Shown: positions 7,948 to 16,496, counted from the stretch's first letter. The stretch is DNA of 64,000 bases from Bacillota bacterium (GCA_021890795.1 JAKKUO010000001.1:186001-250000), one strand, 5' to 3'. Translations and numbers: made by a program. Notes: generated by a model not told the origin, from the letters alone.

Positions 7948-8874
7948 TCACTTTCCCTTGAGGTCGTACGCCTTCAGGTCGATCCCCATGGCGGCGGCCG
8001 CCTCCCGGATCGGGTCGTAGAGCCGGTCCTCCGCAGCCACAAACCCGTCAGCCCCAAAGGCCCGGAGGATCTCCGGGTCCTTGATGCCCAGGAAGGCCTG
8101 TTGCAGCTTCTCCACCACCTGGGGGTCGAGATCCGGGCGGGCCGCCCAGGGGTACTGGTAAAGGGGCTCCGACTGCCAGACCACCCGGACCTTGGCATAG
8201 GCCTCCGGCAAGGTCTTGCTGAGCTGCCCCGTGAAGATCGCGCTGTCGATGGCGCCAATGTCCGCCTTCCCCCCAGCCACCGCCGTCAGCACCGCGTCGT
8301 GGTGGCCGGTGAAGGTGTACCGGATGTCTTTCTCCCAGTCCAGTCCCGCTCGCTTCAGGGCAAGGCGCGGGATCAGGGAACCCGAGGTGGAACCCGGATC
8401 GGCGAAGGCGACGCGCCTGCCCTTCACATACCGGACGAAGTCCTCAGCGGTCTTCAGCTCCGGTATCTCCGAGTCTTTGGGCACGATCAGGTAGCTGTGG
8501 TAGTAGGGCTTGCCGTCCACCGTCTGGGTGACGAACGCCAGCACACCGCTCTGCGCGTGGGCCACCACGTATGTAAAGGGACCGAAGAACCCGATATCCG
8601 CCTTGCCAAAGCGCAGCGCTTCCACCACCGAGGCATAGTCCGTGCCGATCCGGACCTCCACCGGCAGGCCGCTGCGCTGGGACAGCTCCCGCTCCAGCTT
8701 CTGCATGGCGGCCTCGAATTCGCCGGCCCCCTGGGTTGGGATCACCAGGATCCGGATGGGGGCCCCGGACGCGCCGCCGTTCCCGGCGGACCCGCCGCAT
8801 CCCGCCAGGGAGATCGTCAGCAGAGCCACCAGAGCCGCGAGACCCCCACGGGCAAACCGTCGTAACCAATGCAC
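7948..8874 (-). CDS. phnD: PhnD-type substrate-binding lipoprotein, candidate selenium oxyanion binder
   Basis: 308 residues. The first 26 form a lipoprotein signal: two arginines, a hydrophobic run and lipobox LAGC with Cys26. The mature part is a PhnD-like periplasmic-binding fold (GTDYASVVEALRFGKADIGFFGP, DPGSTSGSLIPR, GHHDAVLTAVAGGKADIGAID). The GTG at 8874 is preferred because GGGAGGTG lies 7 bases upstream, although the frame stays open to 9216. It is the first transporter gene after the LysR regulator. PhnD homologues bind phosphonate, phosphite or phosphate; some members near selenium genes are thought to bind selenate, and linkage to selD suggests that here. Confidence 0.85.
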   Translation of the reverse strand: MHWLRRFARGGLAALVALLTISLAGCGGSAGNGGASGAPIRILVIPTQGAGEFEAAMQKLERELSQRSGLPVEVRIGTDYASVVEALRFGKADIGFFGPFTYVVAHAQSGVLAFVTQTVDGKPYYHSYLIVPKDSEIPELKTAEDFVRYVKGRRVAFADPGSTSGSLIPRLALKRAGLDWEKDIRYTFTGHHDAVLTAVAGGKADIGAIDSAIFTGQLSKTLPEAYAKVRVVWQSEPLYQYPWAARPDLDPQVVEKLQQAFLGIKDPEILRAFGADGFVAAEDRLYDPIREAAAAMGIDLKAYDLKGK

Positions 8875-8945
8875 CGAATTGCACCTCCCCACGAAAAGAA
8901 CGGTCAACAGAATCATATTGGCCGCGAATTGGTCCATTCCTCTTA

Positions 8946-8974
8946 CGTATTGGTAATTCTTTTTTACCAATACG
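8946..8974. promoter_or_regulatory. inverted repeat upstream of phnD, candidate regulator operator
   Basis: Perfect 11-bp arms CGTATTGGTAA and TTACCAATACG separated by 7 bases lie in the short gap between lysR and phnD. Its dyad with T-N11-A form (ATTGGTAA to TTACCAAT) fits a LysR-family binding site. There is no T-run, so it is not a terminator. Confidence 0.55.
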
Positions 8975-9028
8975 CGTGCGCGGCGGCATGCCCTGGGGTA
9001 CTCCCTGGGGCCAGCGGCCCCAAGGGCC

Positions 9029-9931
9029 TCAAGGGCTGCTCTCCGCGTTCCCCTCTCCTCCCGCCGCACCCAGCTTCGACAGGAGCACCGCCGCTCCCTC
9101 CGGCAGCGGCCGGTCCCGGCGCCAGCAGGCGGTGATAGACCGCCGCAGATCGACCCCGACGAGCCGGACCACCGGCAGTTCCCCGGGGGCCAGGGACCAG
9201 CGGGAGAAAAAGGCACACCCTGCCCCCGACCGGACCGCCGCCTTGATAGCCTCCGGGCTGTCCAGTTCTGCCACCACCCGCAAGTCCTCAGGGGTGAGCC
9301 CCACCCGGGCCAGCGCCGCTAGCACCGTCTGCCGGGTAGCCGAGCCCGCTTCCCGGAGGATCAGGGGCAGCCGCCGCAGTTCCCGGGGCTCCAGGGCAGA
9401 CGGCAGCGGCATCCCGGGAGGTCGGACCAGCACCACCTCGTCCTCGGCGATGGTCCGGGACGCCAGGAGCGGATCGTCCACCCCCACCCCCACCCCCACC
9501 AGGCCCAGGTCCACGGCCCCGTCCCGGACCCACCGGAGCACCGTCTCGGTGTTGGCCACCCGCACCTGTACCTCGAGGTCCGGAGCCCATTCCCGCAGCG
9601 CGGCCAGGTACCGGGGCAGCAGCCGCTCCCCCGGCACCGTGCTGGCCCCGATTACCAGTACCCGCCGCCCCTCGCCCCGGAGTGCGGCCATGGCGGCTTC
9701 CAGTTCCCGGTACGCCGCCAACACCCGGTGCGCGTGCTCCAAGAGCCGCTGCCCGGCGGGGGTCAGCGCCACCCGGCGGGTCGTCCGGGTGAGGAGCTGT
9801 ACCCCGAAGTGGGCCTCGAGTAGTTTGATGTGCCGGCTGACCGCGGGCCGGGTCAGCCCCGCGACCGCCGCCGCCTGGGTGAAACTGCCATGGTGGGCCA
9901 CCAGGCAAAAGACCCGCAACGACTGCAGCAT
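9029..9931 (-). CDS. LysR-family transcriptional regulator, probably selenium-associated
   Basis: 300 residues: an N-terminal winged HTH (residues 1-60, GSFTQAAAVAGLTRPAVSRHI) and a periplasmic-binding-like effector domain starting IGASTVPGERLLPRYLAAL. That effector-domain opening resembles the CysB/CysL-like group that includes regulators found beside selenium genes. It lies directly upstream of, and in the same orientation as, phnD-phnE-phnC-selD, with a perfect 29-bp inverted repeat between. Likely role: activating the uptake/selD genes in response to selenium or sulfur oxyanions. Effector unproven. Confidence 0.85.
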   Translation of the reverse strand: MLQSLRVFCLVAHHGSFTQAAAVAGLTRPAVSRHIKLLEAHFGVQLLTRTTRRVALTPAGQRLLEHAHRVLAAYRELEAAMAALRGEGRRVLVIGASTVPGERLLPRYLAALREWAPDLEVQVRVANTETVLRWVRDGAVDLGLVGVGVGVDDPLLASRTIAEDEVVLVRPPGMPLPSALEPRELRRLPLILREAGSATRQTVLAALARVGLTPEDLRVVAELDSPEAIKAAVRSGAGCAFFSRWSLAPGELPVVRLVGVDLRRSITACWRRDRPLPEGAAVLLSKLGAAGGEGNAESSP

Positions 9932-10061
9932 CTCCCCACGTGCACCTCATCGCCCTGACGCCGGCGGCGGACGGCTCGGCCGAGGCCGGGCCCTGACCGC
10001 CGCCGGGCAAAAGGGTACAGCGATCCACCGTTCGGCAAGGGTCTCCCCCGCCCCTCCTCTC

Positions 10062-11693
10062 CTACCGGGCAGGGCGGAGCCGGCCCCGGTCCGATGGCGC
10101 GGGGCGCAGTACCCTTCCGGAGACCGTCCGGACAAAGGTGGGGTGCAGGTGGAGTGCGACCAGCCGTCGGGCCCGCTCCCGGGCCGGCTCCGGCAGCACC
10201 GGGGGCGGAGGCGCTTCCGACCGGTCTGGTACCGGAGCCGGAGGTGGTTCCGGCCCCGCGGAACGGGGCGGAGCCGGGGTCGGTTCCGGCTGGGACGCGG
10301 GTGTCAGGGATGGGGCCGGCACCACCCGGATCACCGGAGGTGGCACCAGCACGAGCGGGGCAAGGGGCGACCCGGTGGGGCTCGTTGGACCCCGGCCCGG
10401 AGAGGATCCGGGGGAGCCGGCCGGGCCCGGAGCCGGGGGCCGAGCCACCAGAGGCAGGGGCCTCACCACCTCCCTCGCCACCTCCGCCGGTGGAGAGGGG
10501 GTCCGCCGGGAGGCGGCCCGGTCCCGGGCGGCCCGGTCCCGGGGCTGAGGCCTCGCCCCGCTTACCGGACGCGGCCGGACCGGCTCTGTCAGGGGCTCAC
10601 CCCGCCGCAGCCGCTCGACTGCCCACCGGGCGTACTCCAGGGGACGCCGGTGGGCGAGGAGATACCCTGCCTCGTCCCCCAGGTGCCGGAGGATCGACCG
10701 GCCCGGGTAATAGTTGTGCTCGATATACCAGATCCGGCCTGTCGGCTCGAGCCCCAGGTCGATGCCCAGCTCCCCTAGGGGCCCGGTCTCCGCCTCCAGC
10801 ACCCGACAGATTCGGAAGGCAAGGTCCCGGGCCGCCGCCTCCACCTCCCGCTGCCGGGCCCAGTCGCCGGGCAGGAGCCGCCCCAGCAGCCACCGCACCG
10901 GCACCCCCTGGCCACCGGTGTGCAGGTTGGAGGTGTACCGCCCCGGTGCGCCCAGCCGGGCGCCCATCCCGGTCACCCGCCACCGGCCCCGGCCGTCCTT
11001 CTGCATGAGGATCCGGATGTCCGCAGTCCGGCCGTCCATCACCTCCAGCCGGAGCCCCTGCTGGACCAGGTAGACCTCCTTGCCGGTCTGCTCGTCCAGC
11101 CATTCCTCCAGCTCCCGGCCCTGGAGATCGACCGCGCGCACCGGGCGGTTGGGGCCCGGCGCGTACTCCCCCAGGTACCGCCGGCCCCGGCGCCGGATCC
11201 GGAGGATCCCCCGTCCCATCGCCCCGGCGACGGGCTTCACGTAGGCCCGGCCGTAGCGGCGCAAGATGCCCAGGGCGTCCTCGGACTCCTCCAGCAGGTG
11301 GGTCTCCGGGAGGAAGGGCCGGACCACCGGGTCCCGGGCCAGGACCCGGAACCCTTCCCACTTGTTCAGGGTGACGCTGTTCAGAAAGGGGATCCCCCAC
11401 TCCCGTAGGAGGCGGAGCACCGGGTGCCGCCGGGAGCCTCCCCGCATCCGCTCCCAGATCAGGTCCGGCTGGCCCACGGTCCGGGTGACGAATCCCCGTC
11501 GCTCTCCGCCCCAGGCGATCCCCTGGATCCGGTCCCGTCCCCGGATACCCTCCGGGTAGAGGCCCACCACCCGCACGCCCGCCTCCGGCGCCTGGTGGCA
11601 GAGCCGGAGGAAGAAGGATGTCATGGCGCCGAAGGGCCGCTCCCGGTCTGGTTCCCCCGGCAGGAAGACGCCGATCAGTGGCCCGTCAACCAT
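10062..11693 (-). CDS. YheC/YheD-family spore-coat-associated ATP-grasp protein
   Basis: 543 residues, ATG with GGGGAGGAG just upstream. Residues 1-350 match the YheC/YheD endospore coat-associated family: WERM near 80, VTLNKWEGF, the ATP-grasp lysine region YVKPVAGAMGRGI, DIRILMQKDGRGRWRVTGMGAR, the TSNLHTGG loop, and GELGIDLGLEPTGRIWYIEHNYYPGR near 330. The last 170 residues are a Pro/Arg/Ala-rich low-complexity tail not usual for the family. Its start overlaps the end of the upstream epimerase gene by 8 bases. Substrate of the ATP-grasp ligase is unknown in the family. Confidence 0.85.
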   Translation of the reverse strand: MVDGPLIGVFLPGEPDRERPFGAMTSFFLRLCHQAPEAGVRVVGLYPEGIRGRDRIQGIAWGGERRGFVTRTVGQPDLIWERMRGGSRRHPVLRLLREWGIPFLNSVTLNKWEGFRVLARDPVVRPFLPETHLLEESEDALGILRRYGRAYVKPVAGAMGRGILRIRRRGRRYLGEYAPGPNRPVRAVDLQGRELEEWLDEQTGKEVYLVQQGLRLEVMDGRTADIRILMQKDGRGRWRVTGMGARLGAPGRYTSNLHTGGQGVPVRWLLGRLLPGDWARQREVEAAARDLAFRICRVLEAETGPLGELGIDLGLEPTGRIWYIEHNYYPGRSILRHLGDEAGYLLAHRRPLEYARWAVERLRRGEPLTEPVRPRPVSGARPQPRDRAARDRAASRRTPSPPAEVAREVVRPLPLVARPPAPGPAGSPGSSPGRGPTSPTGSPLAPLVLVPPPVIRVVPAPSLTPASQPEPTPAPPRSAGPEPPPAPVPDRSEAPPPPVLPEPARERARRLVALHLHPTFVRTVSGRVLRPAPSDRGRLRPAR

Positions 11694-12753
11694 GCTCCTC
11701 CCCCTCCCCTTCTCCCCACCCGGTGCCAGCCGCTCCCGGCTCCTCCCACCTCGTGCGACCCGGCCCCCGGTCCTCGGGGTCTTCATCCCGCTCAGCGGGC
11801 AGCCCGTCCTGAAGGAGCCGGCGCTGCAGCCAGGTCCACTGCCGGCTCAGCCCCTCCGCCAGCCCCACCCGGGGCTGCCAGCCGAGGCACTCCCGGGTGC
11901 GATCCATCGCGGCCCGGGTGACGGCCATCTCGCCGGAGGTCGGAGGCACGTGGACCACCCGGGGCGATCGGCCGACGACCTCGCCGAGAACCGCTAGCGC
12001 CTCGCGGAGGGAGACCGGGGAGCCCCCGGCCACGTTCAGGGTCTTCCCCGCGGCCTGGGGCAGCCGCATCGCCAGCACCGTCGCGGCGACGACGTCGTCC
12101 ACGTAGGTGAAGTCCCGAACCTGGCTGCCGTCGCCGTAGACCCGCACGGGCCGCCCCGCCTGCGCGTCAGCCAGCATCCGGCGGAAGGCCATATCCGGCC
12201 GCTGCCGGGGGCCGTAGACGGTGAAATACCGGAGGATGGTCCACCGGAGCCCGTGTTGCCGGCCGTACATCCGCACCAGTTGCTCCGCTGCCAGCTTGGT
12301 CACCCCGTAGGGCGAGAGGGGCCGGGTCGGCCCTCGCTCCCGCTGGGGCGGCGGGGCCGCCCCGTAGACCGCGGAGGTGGAGGCCAGGACCAACCGGCGC
12401 ACCCCCGTGCCGGTACAGGCCCGGAGGAGCCGCTGGGTGGCCAGGAGATTGTCACGAACATAGGCGTCGAAGTCGTCCCCCCAGCCGCCCCGGACCCCGG
12501 GCCGGGCGGCCAGATGGAGGATATAGTCGGCCCCCGCGAGGATCGGGGGCAGGTCCAGTTCCAGGAGGTCCCCCACGTGGAGCTCAAACCCGGGGTGGCG
12601 GAGGGCTCCGGACAGGTTGAACCGGGCCTCCGGGTCTCCGCCGGCCGGGCTCCGCCGGTCGATCCCCCGGACGGCGTACCCGGACCGGAGCAGCCGTTCT
12701 ACCAAGTGGGAGCCGATGAAGCCCGCACAGCCGGTCACCACTGCCAGCGGCAT
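11686..12753 (-). CDS. NAD-dependent sugar epimerase/dehydratase
   Basis: 355-residue extended short-chain dehydrogenase with the N-terminal Rossmann motif TGCAGFIGSH, the STSAVYG strand, catalytic Y-x-x-x-K in SPYGVTKLAAEQL (near residue 150), and the sugar-binding RYFTVYGPRQRPDMAF segment. This pattern matches UDP-glucose 4-epimerase / UDP-glucuronate 4-epimerase-like enzymes. The final 30 residues are a Glu/Gly-rich tail. It sits between a spore-coat glycosyltransferase and the YheC/D gene and probably supplies a nucleotide sugar for coat glycan. Exact substrate not determinable. Confidence 0.85.
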   Translation of the reverse strand: MPLAVVTGCAGFIGSHLVERLLRSGYAVRGIDRRSPAGGDPEARFNLSGALRHPGFELHVGDLLELDLPPILAGADYILHLAARPGVRGGWGDDFDAYVRDNLLATQRLLRACTGTGVRRLVLASTSAVYGAAPPPQRERGPTRPLSPYGVTKLAAEQLVRMYGRQHGLRWTILRYFTVYGPRQRPDMAFRRMLADAQAGRPVRVYGDGSQVRDFTYVDDVVAATVLAMRLPQAAGKTLNVAGGSPVSLREALAVLGEVVGRSPRVVHVPPTSGEMAVTRAAMDRTRECLGWQPRVGLAEGLSRQWTWLQRRLLQDGLPAERDEDPEDRGPGRTRWEEPGAAGTGWGEGEGEEHG

Positions 12754-12870
12754 CGTCCCGTCACCGCCTCCTTGCCTTCGCCTCCCGCTGCCAAGGGTCC
12801 GGGGGAACCGGCGGATGGCCGCCCGGGTCTCGACCAGGTCTCGGGAACACCAGGGGGTTGCCGCCGGGCC

Positions 12871-14076
12871 TCAGGGGGCGTCCGGCGGGGCGGGGTCCGG
12901 TGGCGGCAGGGCTCCCGGGGCCCCGGCTGCCGCCCGGGTCAGCACCTCCCCCAGGTCCCTGGCCACCCGGTCCCAGCTGAATCGCTCTTCCGCCACCCGG
13001 CGCCCCTGCCGGCCCATGGCCCGGGCCTTCTCCTTGTCGGCCAGGATCTCCCCCAGGGCCGCGGCCAGGGCCACCGGGTCCCGGTACCGGTCGACCACCA
13101 GCCCGTTGCCCAGGCCGTCCACCACCTCGGGGTTGCCGCCCCGCCGGGTGGTGACAATTGGCAGGCCCGTCGCCATCGCCTCGTAGTGCACCCGGGCCAG
13201 GGGCTCCTGCCACTGGGAGGAGCAGCAGAAGAGGTCTGCCGCCCAGTAGTACCGGTGCACCCGGTCGAAGGGCACCCAGCCGGTAAACCGCACCCGCCCG
13301 GGCAGGTGCTTCTGCGCGTACCGGCGGAGCCGCCGGACGTAGTCGTCCCGGGGGTCGTCCGCCCCGAACCACTTGCTCCCGACCACCAGCAGCACCGCAT
13401 CGGGCTCCTGGGCAGCGAGGCGCCCCAGGGCCTCCAGGAGGACGTGGGCCCCTTTCTTGTCCGTCAGCCGGCCCACGTAGAGGATCACTTTCCGTCCGGT
13501 AAGCCGGAGTTCCCGGCGGAGTCGCTTCCGCTCTTCCCGCGCCACCGGGTCCCACTGGGGCAGAAACCGGCGGAGGTCCACCCCCGAGTGGATCGGCACC
13601 AGCCGGTGGCGGTACTCCGGAAAGGCCCGGGCGATCCCTTCGGCCAGGTACCGGCTGACGGTCACCGTCGCCGCCGCGGTCTCCAGGCACTGCCGGGCCT
13701 CCACGGTGCTGATCTTGTCCGGTTCGAACATCTCGTTGTGCAGGCTGAGGACCATGGCAGTACCCGGGGAAGCCCGGGCCAGGTACGGCAGCATCCGGGG
13801 CCGGTTGTAGACCACCGCCACCTCCGGGCGCAGCCGGGCCAGGGCCGCGAAGGCCGACCCGTAGTACGCCTCCCGTCGGTTCGCACCCGGGATCCGCAGG
13901 TGGTGGACGCCGCCCCGGACCTCCTCCGGCGGCAGGAGGCGATCCTGGCAGGAGATGACCGTCACCTGATGCTCCCGGGCCAGCAGCGGCGCCACGCCGT
14001 CGATATAGGCCTGGATCGCCCCACCCCGGACCGGCGGGACCGGCAGCTTCTCGGTGCAGACCAGGGCAACCCGCAA
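12871..14076 (-). CDS. GT4 glycosyltransferase, spore coat protein CotSA-like
   Basis: 401-residue GT-B glycosyltransferase: N-terminal PVPPVRGGAIQAYI acceptor-domain loop, IHSGVDLRRF hinge, YVGRLTDKKGAHVLLEAL donor-domain opening and the late E-x7-E region (EPLARVHYEAMATGLPIVTTRRGGNPEVV). This architecture and the flanking cotS genes match CotSA of Bacillus, a spore-coat glycosyltransferase. It lies directly downstream of the two cotS kinases. The last 30 residues are Ala/Pro-rich. Probably adds sugar residues to coat polysaccharide in the mother cell. Confidence 0.85.
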   Translation of the reverse strand: MRVALVCTEKLPVPPVRGGAIQAYIDGVAPLLAREHQVTVISCQDRLLPPEEVRGGVHHLRIPGANRREAYYGSAFAALARLRPEVAVVYNRPRMLPYLARASPGTAMVLSLHNEMFEPDKISTVEARQCLETAAATVTVSRYLAEGIARAFPEYRHRLVPIHSGVDLRRFLPQWDPVAREERKRLRRELRLTGRKVILYVGRLTDKKGAHVLLEALGRLAAQEPDAVLLVVGSKWFGADDPRDDYVRRLRRYAQKHLPGRVRFTGWVPFDRVHRYYWAADLFCCSSQWQEPLARVHYEAMATGLPIVTTRRGGNPEVVDGLGNGLVVDRYRDPVALAAALGEILADKEKARAMGRQGRRVAEERFSWDRVARDLGEVLTRAAAGAPGALPPPDPAPPDAP

Positions 14077-14100
14077 TTTCCGTCTCTCCCAGCGGGACCC

Positions 14101-15093
14101 TCAGCGGAAGGCGCTGAGGGTCCGGAGTTTTTGCCGGTCCGAACGGATCGCTTCCTGGAGCTTTCCCACCAGCTTCTCCGGCGGCCAGTCCGCCGCCCGG
14201 CCGGTGAAGTACTTGTTCACCGCGCCGCAGAAGAGGTGCGGGAACATGACGTCGGTGGCCACCACCTGCCGCTCATCGGCGGTGAGGGGGTAGACCTCCT
14301 GGTAGAGGCCCAGGATCCGGCGGACGAGGGTGGAGTCCCACTGGCCCTTCTTCATCACCTTGTTGAAGAGCTTGCGGAGGTCCCGGGCCGGCAGGTCGCA
14401 GGTGACGCTGTCCAGGTCAAAGACCAGCACCTCGCCGTCCACCAGCCGGAGGTTGGAGGCCGCGTAGTCCTGGTGGCTGAGGCACCCCTCCGCCCGGAGC
14501 TTTTCCACCCACGCGTCGTACCGGCCGTCGGCCAGCCGGGCCAGGGTCGCCTCGATCTGCTGCCGGAAGAAGGGGACCTCCCGGAGGAAGATCCGGCAGA
14601 AGGCGTCCGGGTTGGGAGTGGAGGCCGCCCGGGCCCGGAAGTGGTCCAGCTCCTCCAGCTTCTTCCGGTAGTGCTCCGGCCACCGGCCCAGATGGGAGTG
14701 GACCTCCGCCTCCGGCGGCGGCGCAAAACCCCTGCCCGCCCGGTGAAACCGGGCCAGGGACCGGACGATGAGGGGCAGGTGGGTGCCGTAGTCCAGATCC
14801 TGGCCGGCCACGGCCCGGGTGAGCAGGTAGAGCTGGTTCCCCAGGGCCAGGTACGGCTCTCCGGTCACGGTGGGGACCACCGGCGGCAGCCGGACCCCGC
14901 CCCGTTCCAGGTGCTCCATCGCGGCCAGGATAAACCGGAGCCGGCCCGGGGAGACGGCCATTCGCTTCAGATAGAACTCCCCCTGGGGGGACCGGATCCG
15001 CCAGACCGGCTTGCGGGGGTTGTCGGTCACCAGCTGCAGCCGGATCCCTCGGATCCCGTAGCCCTCCAGGACCTGCTGCAGTTCCGAGGGCAC
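14101..15093 (-). CDS. cotS: CotS-family spore coat kinase-fold protein (second copy)
   Basis: 330 residues with the aminoglycoside-phosphotransferase-like fold of CotS/YutH/YtaA: FYLKRM lysine region, LARFHRAGRGF, catalytic-loop equivalent LSHQDYAASNLRL (near residue 215) and metal-binding VFDLDSVTCDLPARDL. GTG at 15093 is chosen because GGAGGAGG (15109-15102) is 8 bases upstream; an alternative GTG at 15102 would overlap the preceding stop as GTGA but leaves no ribosome-site spacing. Paralogous to the gene just upstream. CotS proteins are mother-cell-made coat components; kinase activity is unproven. Confidence 0.85.
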   Translation of the reverse strand: MPSELQQVLEGYGIRGIRLQLVTDNPRKPVWRIRSPQGEFYLKRMAVSPGRLRFILAAMEHLERGGVRLPPVVPTVTGEPYLALGNQLYLLTRAVAGQDLDYGTHLPLIVRSLARFHRAGRGFAPPPEAEVHSHLGRWPEHYRKKLEELDHFRARAASTPNPDAFCRIFLREVPFFRQQIEATLARLADGRYDAWVEKLRAEGCLSHQDYAASNLRLVDGEVLVFDLDSVTCDLPARDLRKLFNKVMKKGQWDSTLVRRILGLYQEVYPLTADERQVVATDVMFPHLFCGAVNKYFTGRAADWPPEKLVGKLQEAIRSDRQKLRTLSAFR

Positions 15094-15098
15094 CAGGG

Positions 15099-16106
15099 TC
15101 ACCTCCTCCCCTGGCCGGCGGGGAACCGGGCCAGGGCCTGTTCCTTCGCCTGCTCGAGCCGGGCGGCCCGGAGGATCCGGGCCGGCGCCACGGGACCGGT
15201 GCGCAGCCCCTTGACCGCACCGTGCAGGCCGTGGGGAAAGTAGAGGTCCGCCAGGAGCAGGGGCAGCTCCGCCTGGGGCAGGGGGTGAACGGCCTGGTAC
15301 CACTCCAGGAGGGCGCCAAGCCCTGCGGGGTCCCATCCCCGCATCTCTCCCTGCTTGTAGAGGAGCTTCCGGAGGTCCCGGCTCACGAGATCAAAGGTCA
15401 CCCCGTCCAGGTCCAGAACCACCGGCCCCCGGGGGGTCAGGATCGCGTTCCCCGGGCCGTAGTCCTGGTGGCAGAGAAACCCGCCGGCCCCGGCCACCTC
15501 CTGGCAGTAGCCCTCGTAATCCCTGGCGGCGAGCATCGCCATCGCCTCTTCCCCTCGCCGGCGGAACCGGTCGAAGAGGGGGCTGAGCTGGGCCGCGGCC
15601 TCCCGGCCCACCCGGACAGGGAGGAGCCGCTGGCACTCCGCCAGCTGGTCCAACATCACCTGGTAGAGGTGGGGCCAGCGCCCCAGCTTGCTGGAGACCC
15701 GGGCCCCGGCCGGGGGCTGGTACCCCGGGGTGGCCCGGTGAAAGGCGGCGAGGCCCTGCACCATCTGCTGCCAGTCCGGCAACCGGTCAAACCGGGGACG
15801 GCGACCCTCCACCCACCCGTAGGCGGCAAAGAGCTTCCCCTGCCACTCCACCAGCAGGTCCCCGCCCCGGGTGGGGAGGACCGGTGCCACGTTGCCGCCT
15901 CGCTGGGCCACATGGTGTTGGGCCCCCAGGGCAAAGAGGCTGCGCTCTCGGCGGTGGTGCAGTTCCTTCAGGCAGGCGCTTCCCCGGGGAGTCACCACCC
16001 GGACCACCCATTTACCCCGCTCTGCCTGTACCGGCGTCACCTGGGCGCCGGCCAGGCCGTAGGCTTCCAACAAGGGCTCCCAGGCGGCGGATCGCCGGTC
16101 TGCCAT
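15099..16106 (-). CDS. cotS: CotS-family spore coat kinase-fold protein (first copy)
   Basis: 335 residues, ATG after GGGGGGAGGAG. Same fold and order of motifs as its downstream paralogue: ACLKELHHRRERS, GLAAFHRATPGY, FLCHQDYGPGNAIL (near residue 215), VVLDLDGVTFDLVSRDLRKLL and the C-terminal DLYFPHG segment also conserved in CotS. First gene of the minus-strand coat operon cotS-cotS-cotSA-epimerase-yheCD, divergent from two small barrel proteins. Expression probably depends on a mother-cell sigma factor, inferred from function. Confidence 0.85.
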   Translation of the reverse strand: MADRRSAAWEPLLEAYGLAGAQVTPVQAERGKWVVRVVTPRGSACLKELHHRRERSLFALGAQHHVAQRGGNVAPVLPTRGGDLLVEWQGKLFAAYGWVEGRRPRFDRLPDWQQMVQGLAAFHRATPGYQPPAGARVSSKLGRWPHLYQVMLDQLAECQRLLPVRVGREAAAQLSPLFDRFRRRGEEAMAMLAARDYEGYCQEVAGAGGFLCHQDYGPGNAILTPRGPVVLDLDGVTFDLVSRDLRKLLYKQGEMRGWDPAGLGALLEWYQAVHPLPQAELPLLLADLYFPHGLHGAVKGLRTGPVAPARILRAARLEQAKEQALARFPAGQGRR

Positions 16107-16263
16107 CTCCTCCCCCCTTCCCGGTTCTCTCAGGGCTGTCTCTGGTCCAGCCTATTCCCAGGGGAGAGGTTATGTAACTCTGCCAGTCACCGAGCCACGG
16201 CCTTCACATATCGTGGTAGCGGGGAAGGCTGCACTTCCTACCCTGCCGAGTGAGGTGGATGGG
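16107..16263. promoter_or_regulatory. divergent promoter region of the coat cluster
   Basis: This 157-base gap separates the cotS operon (-) and the barrel-protein genes (+). It holds a CATAAC on the minus strand (16174-16169) and a CATATCGTG on the plus strand (16207-16215), both faintly like the CATA -10 of sigma-E/sigma-K promoters. I see no vegetative promoter. The call is weak and rests on context. Confidence 0.3.
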
Positions 16264-16491
16264 ATGTCTACCGGGAACATCCGCAGCCTGTTGGAACAGC
16301 TCACCGGGGACCTGGTGACGGTATTCTTCGAGGACGAGGAGCGGACCGGCCGGGTCGCGGCCATCACCGACGACCTGCTGGTGCTCTCCGTGAGGAACCG
16401 TGACGTCCTCTGGGTGGACATCAACGACATCACGGCTGTACGGGTGGTGGGCGAGGACCGGCGCCACCACGACCACGACGACGACGAGTAG
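16264..16491 (+). CDS. small Sm/SH3-barrel protein, probable spore coat component
   Basis: 75 residues, ATG with GAGGTGG upstream. The core LTGDLVTVFFEDEERTGRVAAITDD followed by LLVLSVRN and DINDITAVRVV predicts a five-stranded SH3/Sm-like barrel, resembling the small DUF2642-type proteins of spore formers. It ends in a metal-binding-looking His/Asp run (RRHHDHDDDE). It is divergent from the cotS operon and followed by a larger protein with the same barrel. Function not established; a coat or spore-surface role is inferred from position. Confidence 0.7.
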   Translation: MSTGNIRSLLEQLTGDLVTVFFEDEERTGRVAAITDDLLVLSVRNRDVLWVDINDITAVRVVGEDRRHHDHDDDE

Positions 16492-16496
16492 CCGCC

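Noticed and set aside
6333-8874. Plain phosphonate transporter annotation
   Set aside because: Not excluded, but no phosphonate-degrading genes are present and selD is in the same operon, so selenium uptake was preferred as a hypothesis.
12253-15243. 996-codon plus-strand frame across the epimerase/CotSA/CotS genes
   Set aside because: Antisense shadow; Pro/Gly/His-rich with no recognisable domain, while the minus-strand proteins carry full family motifs.
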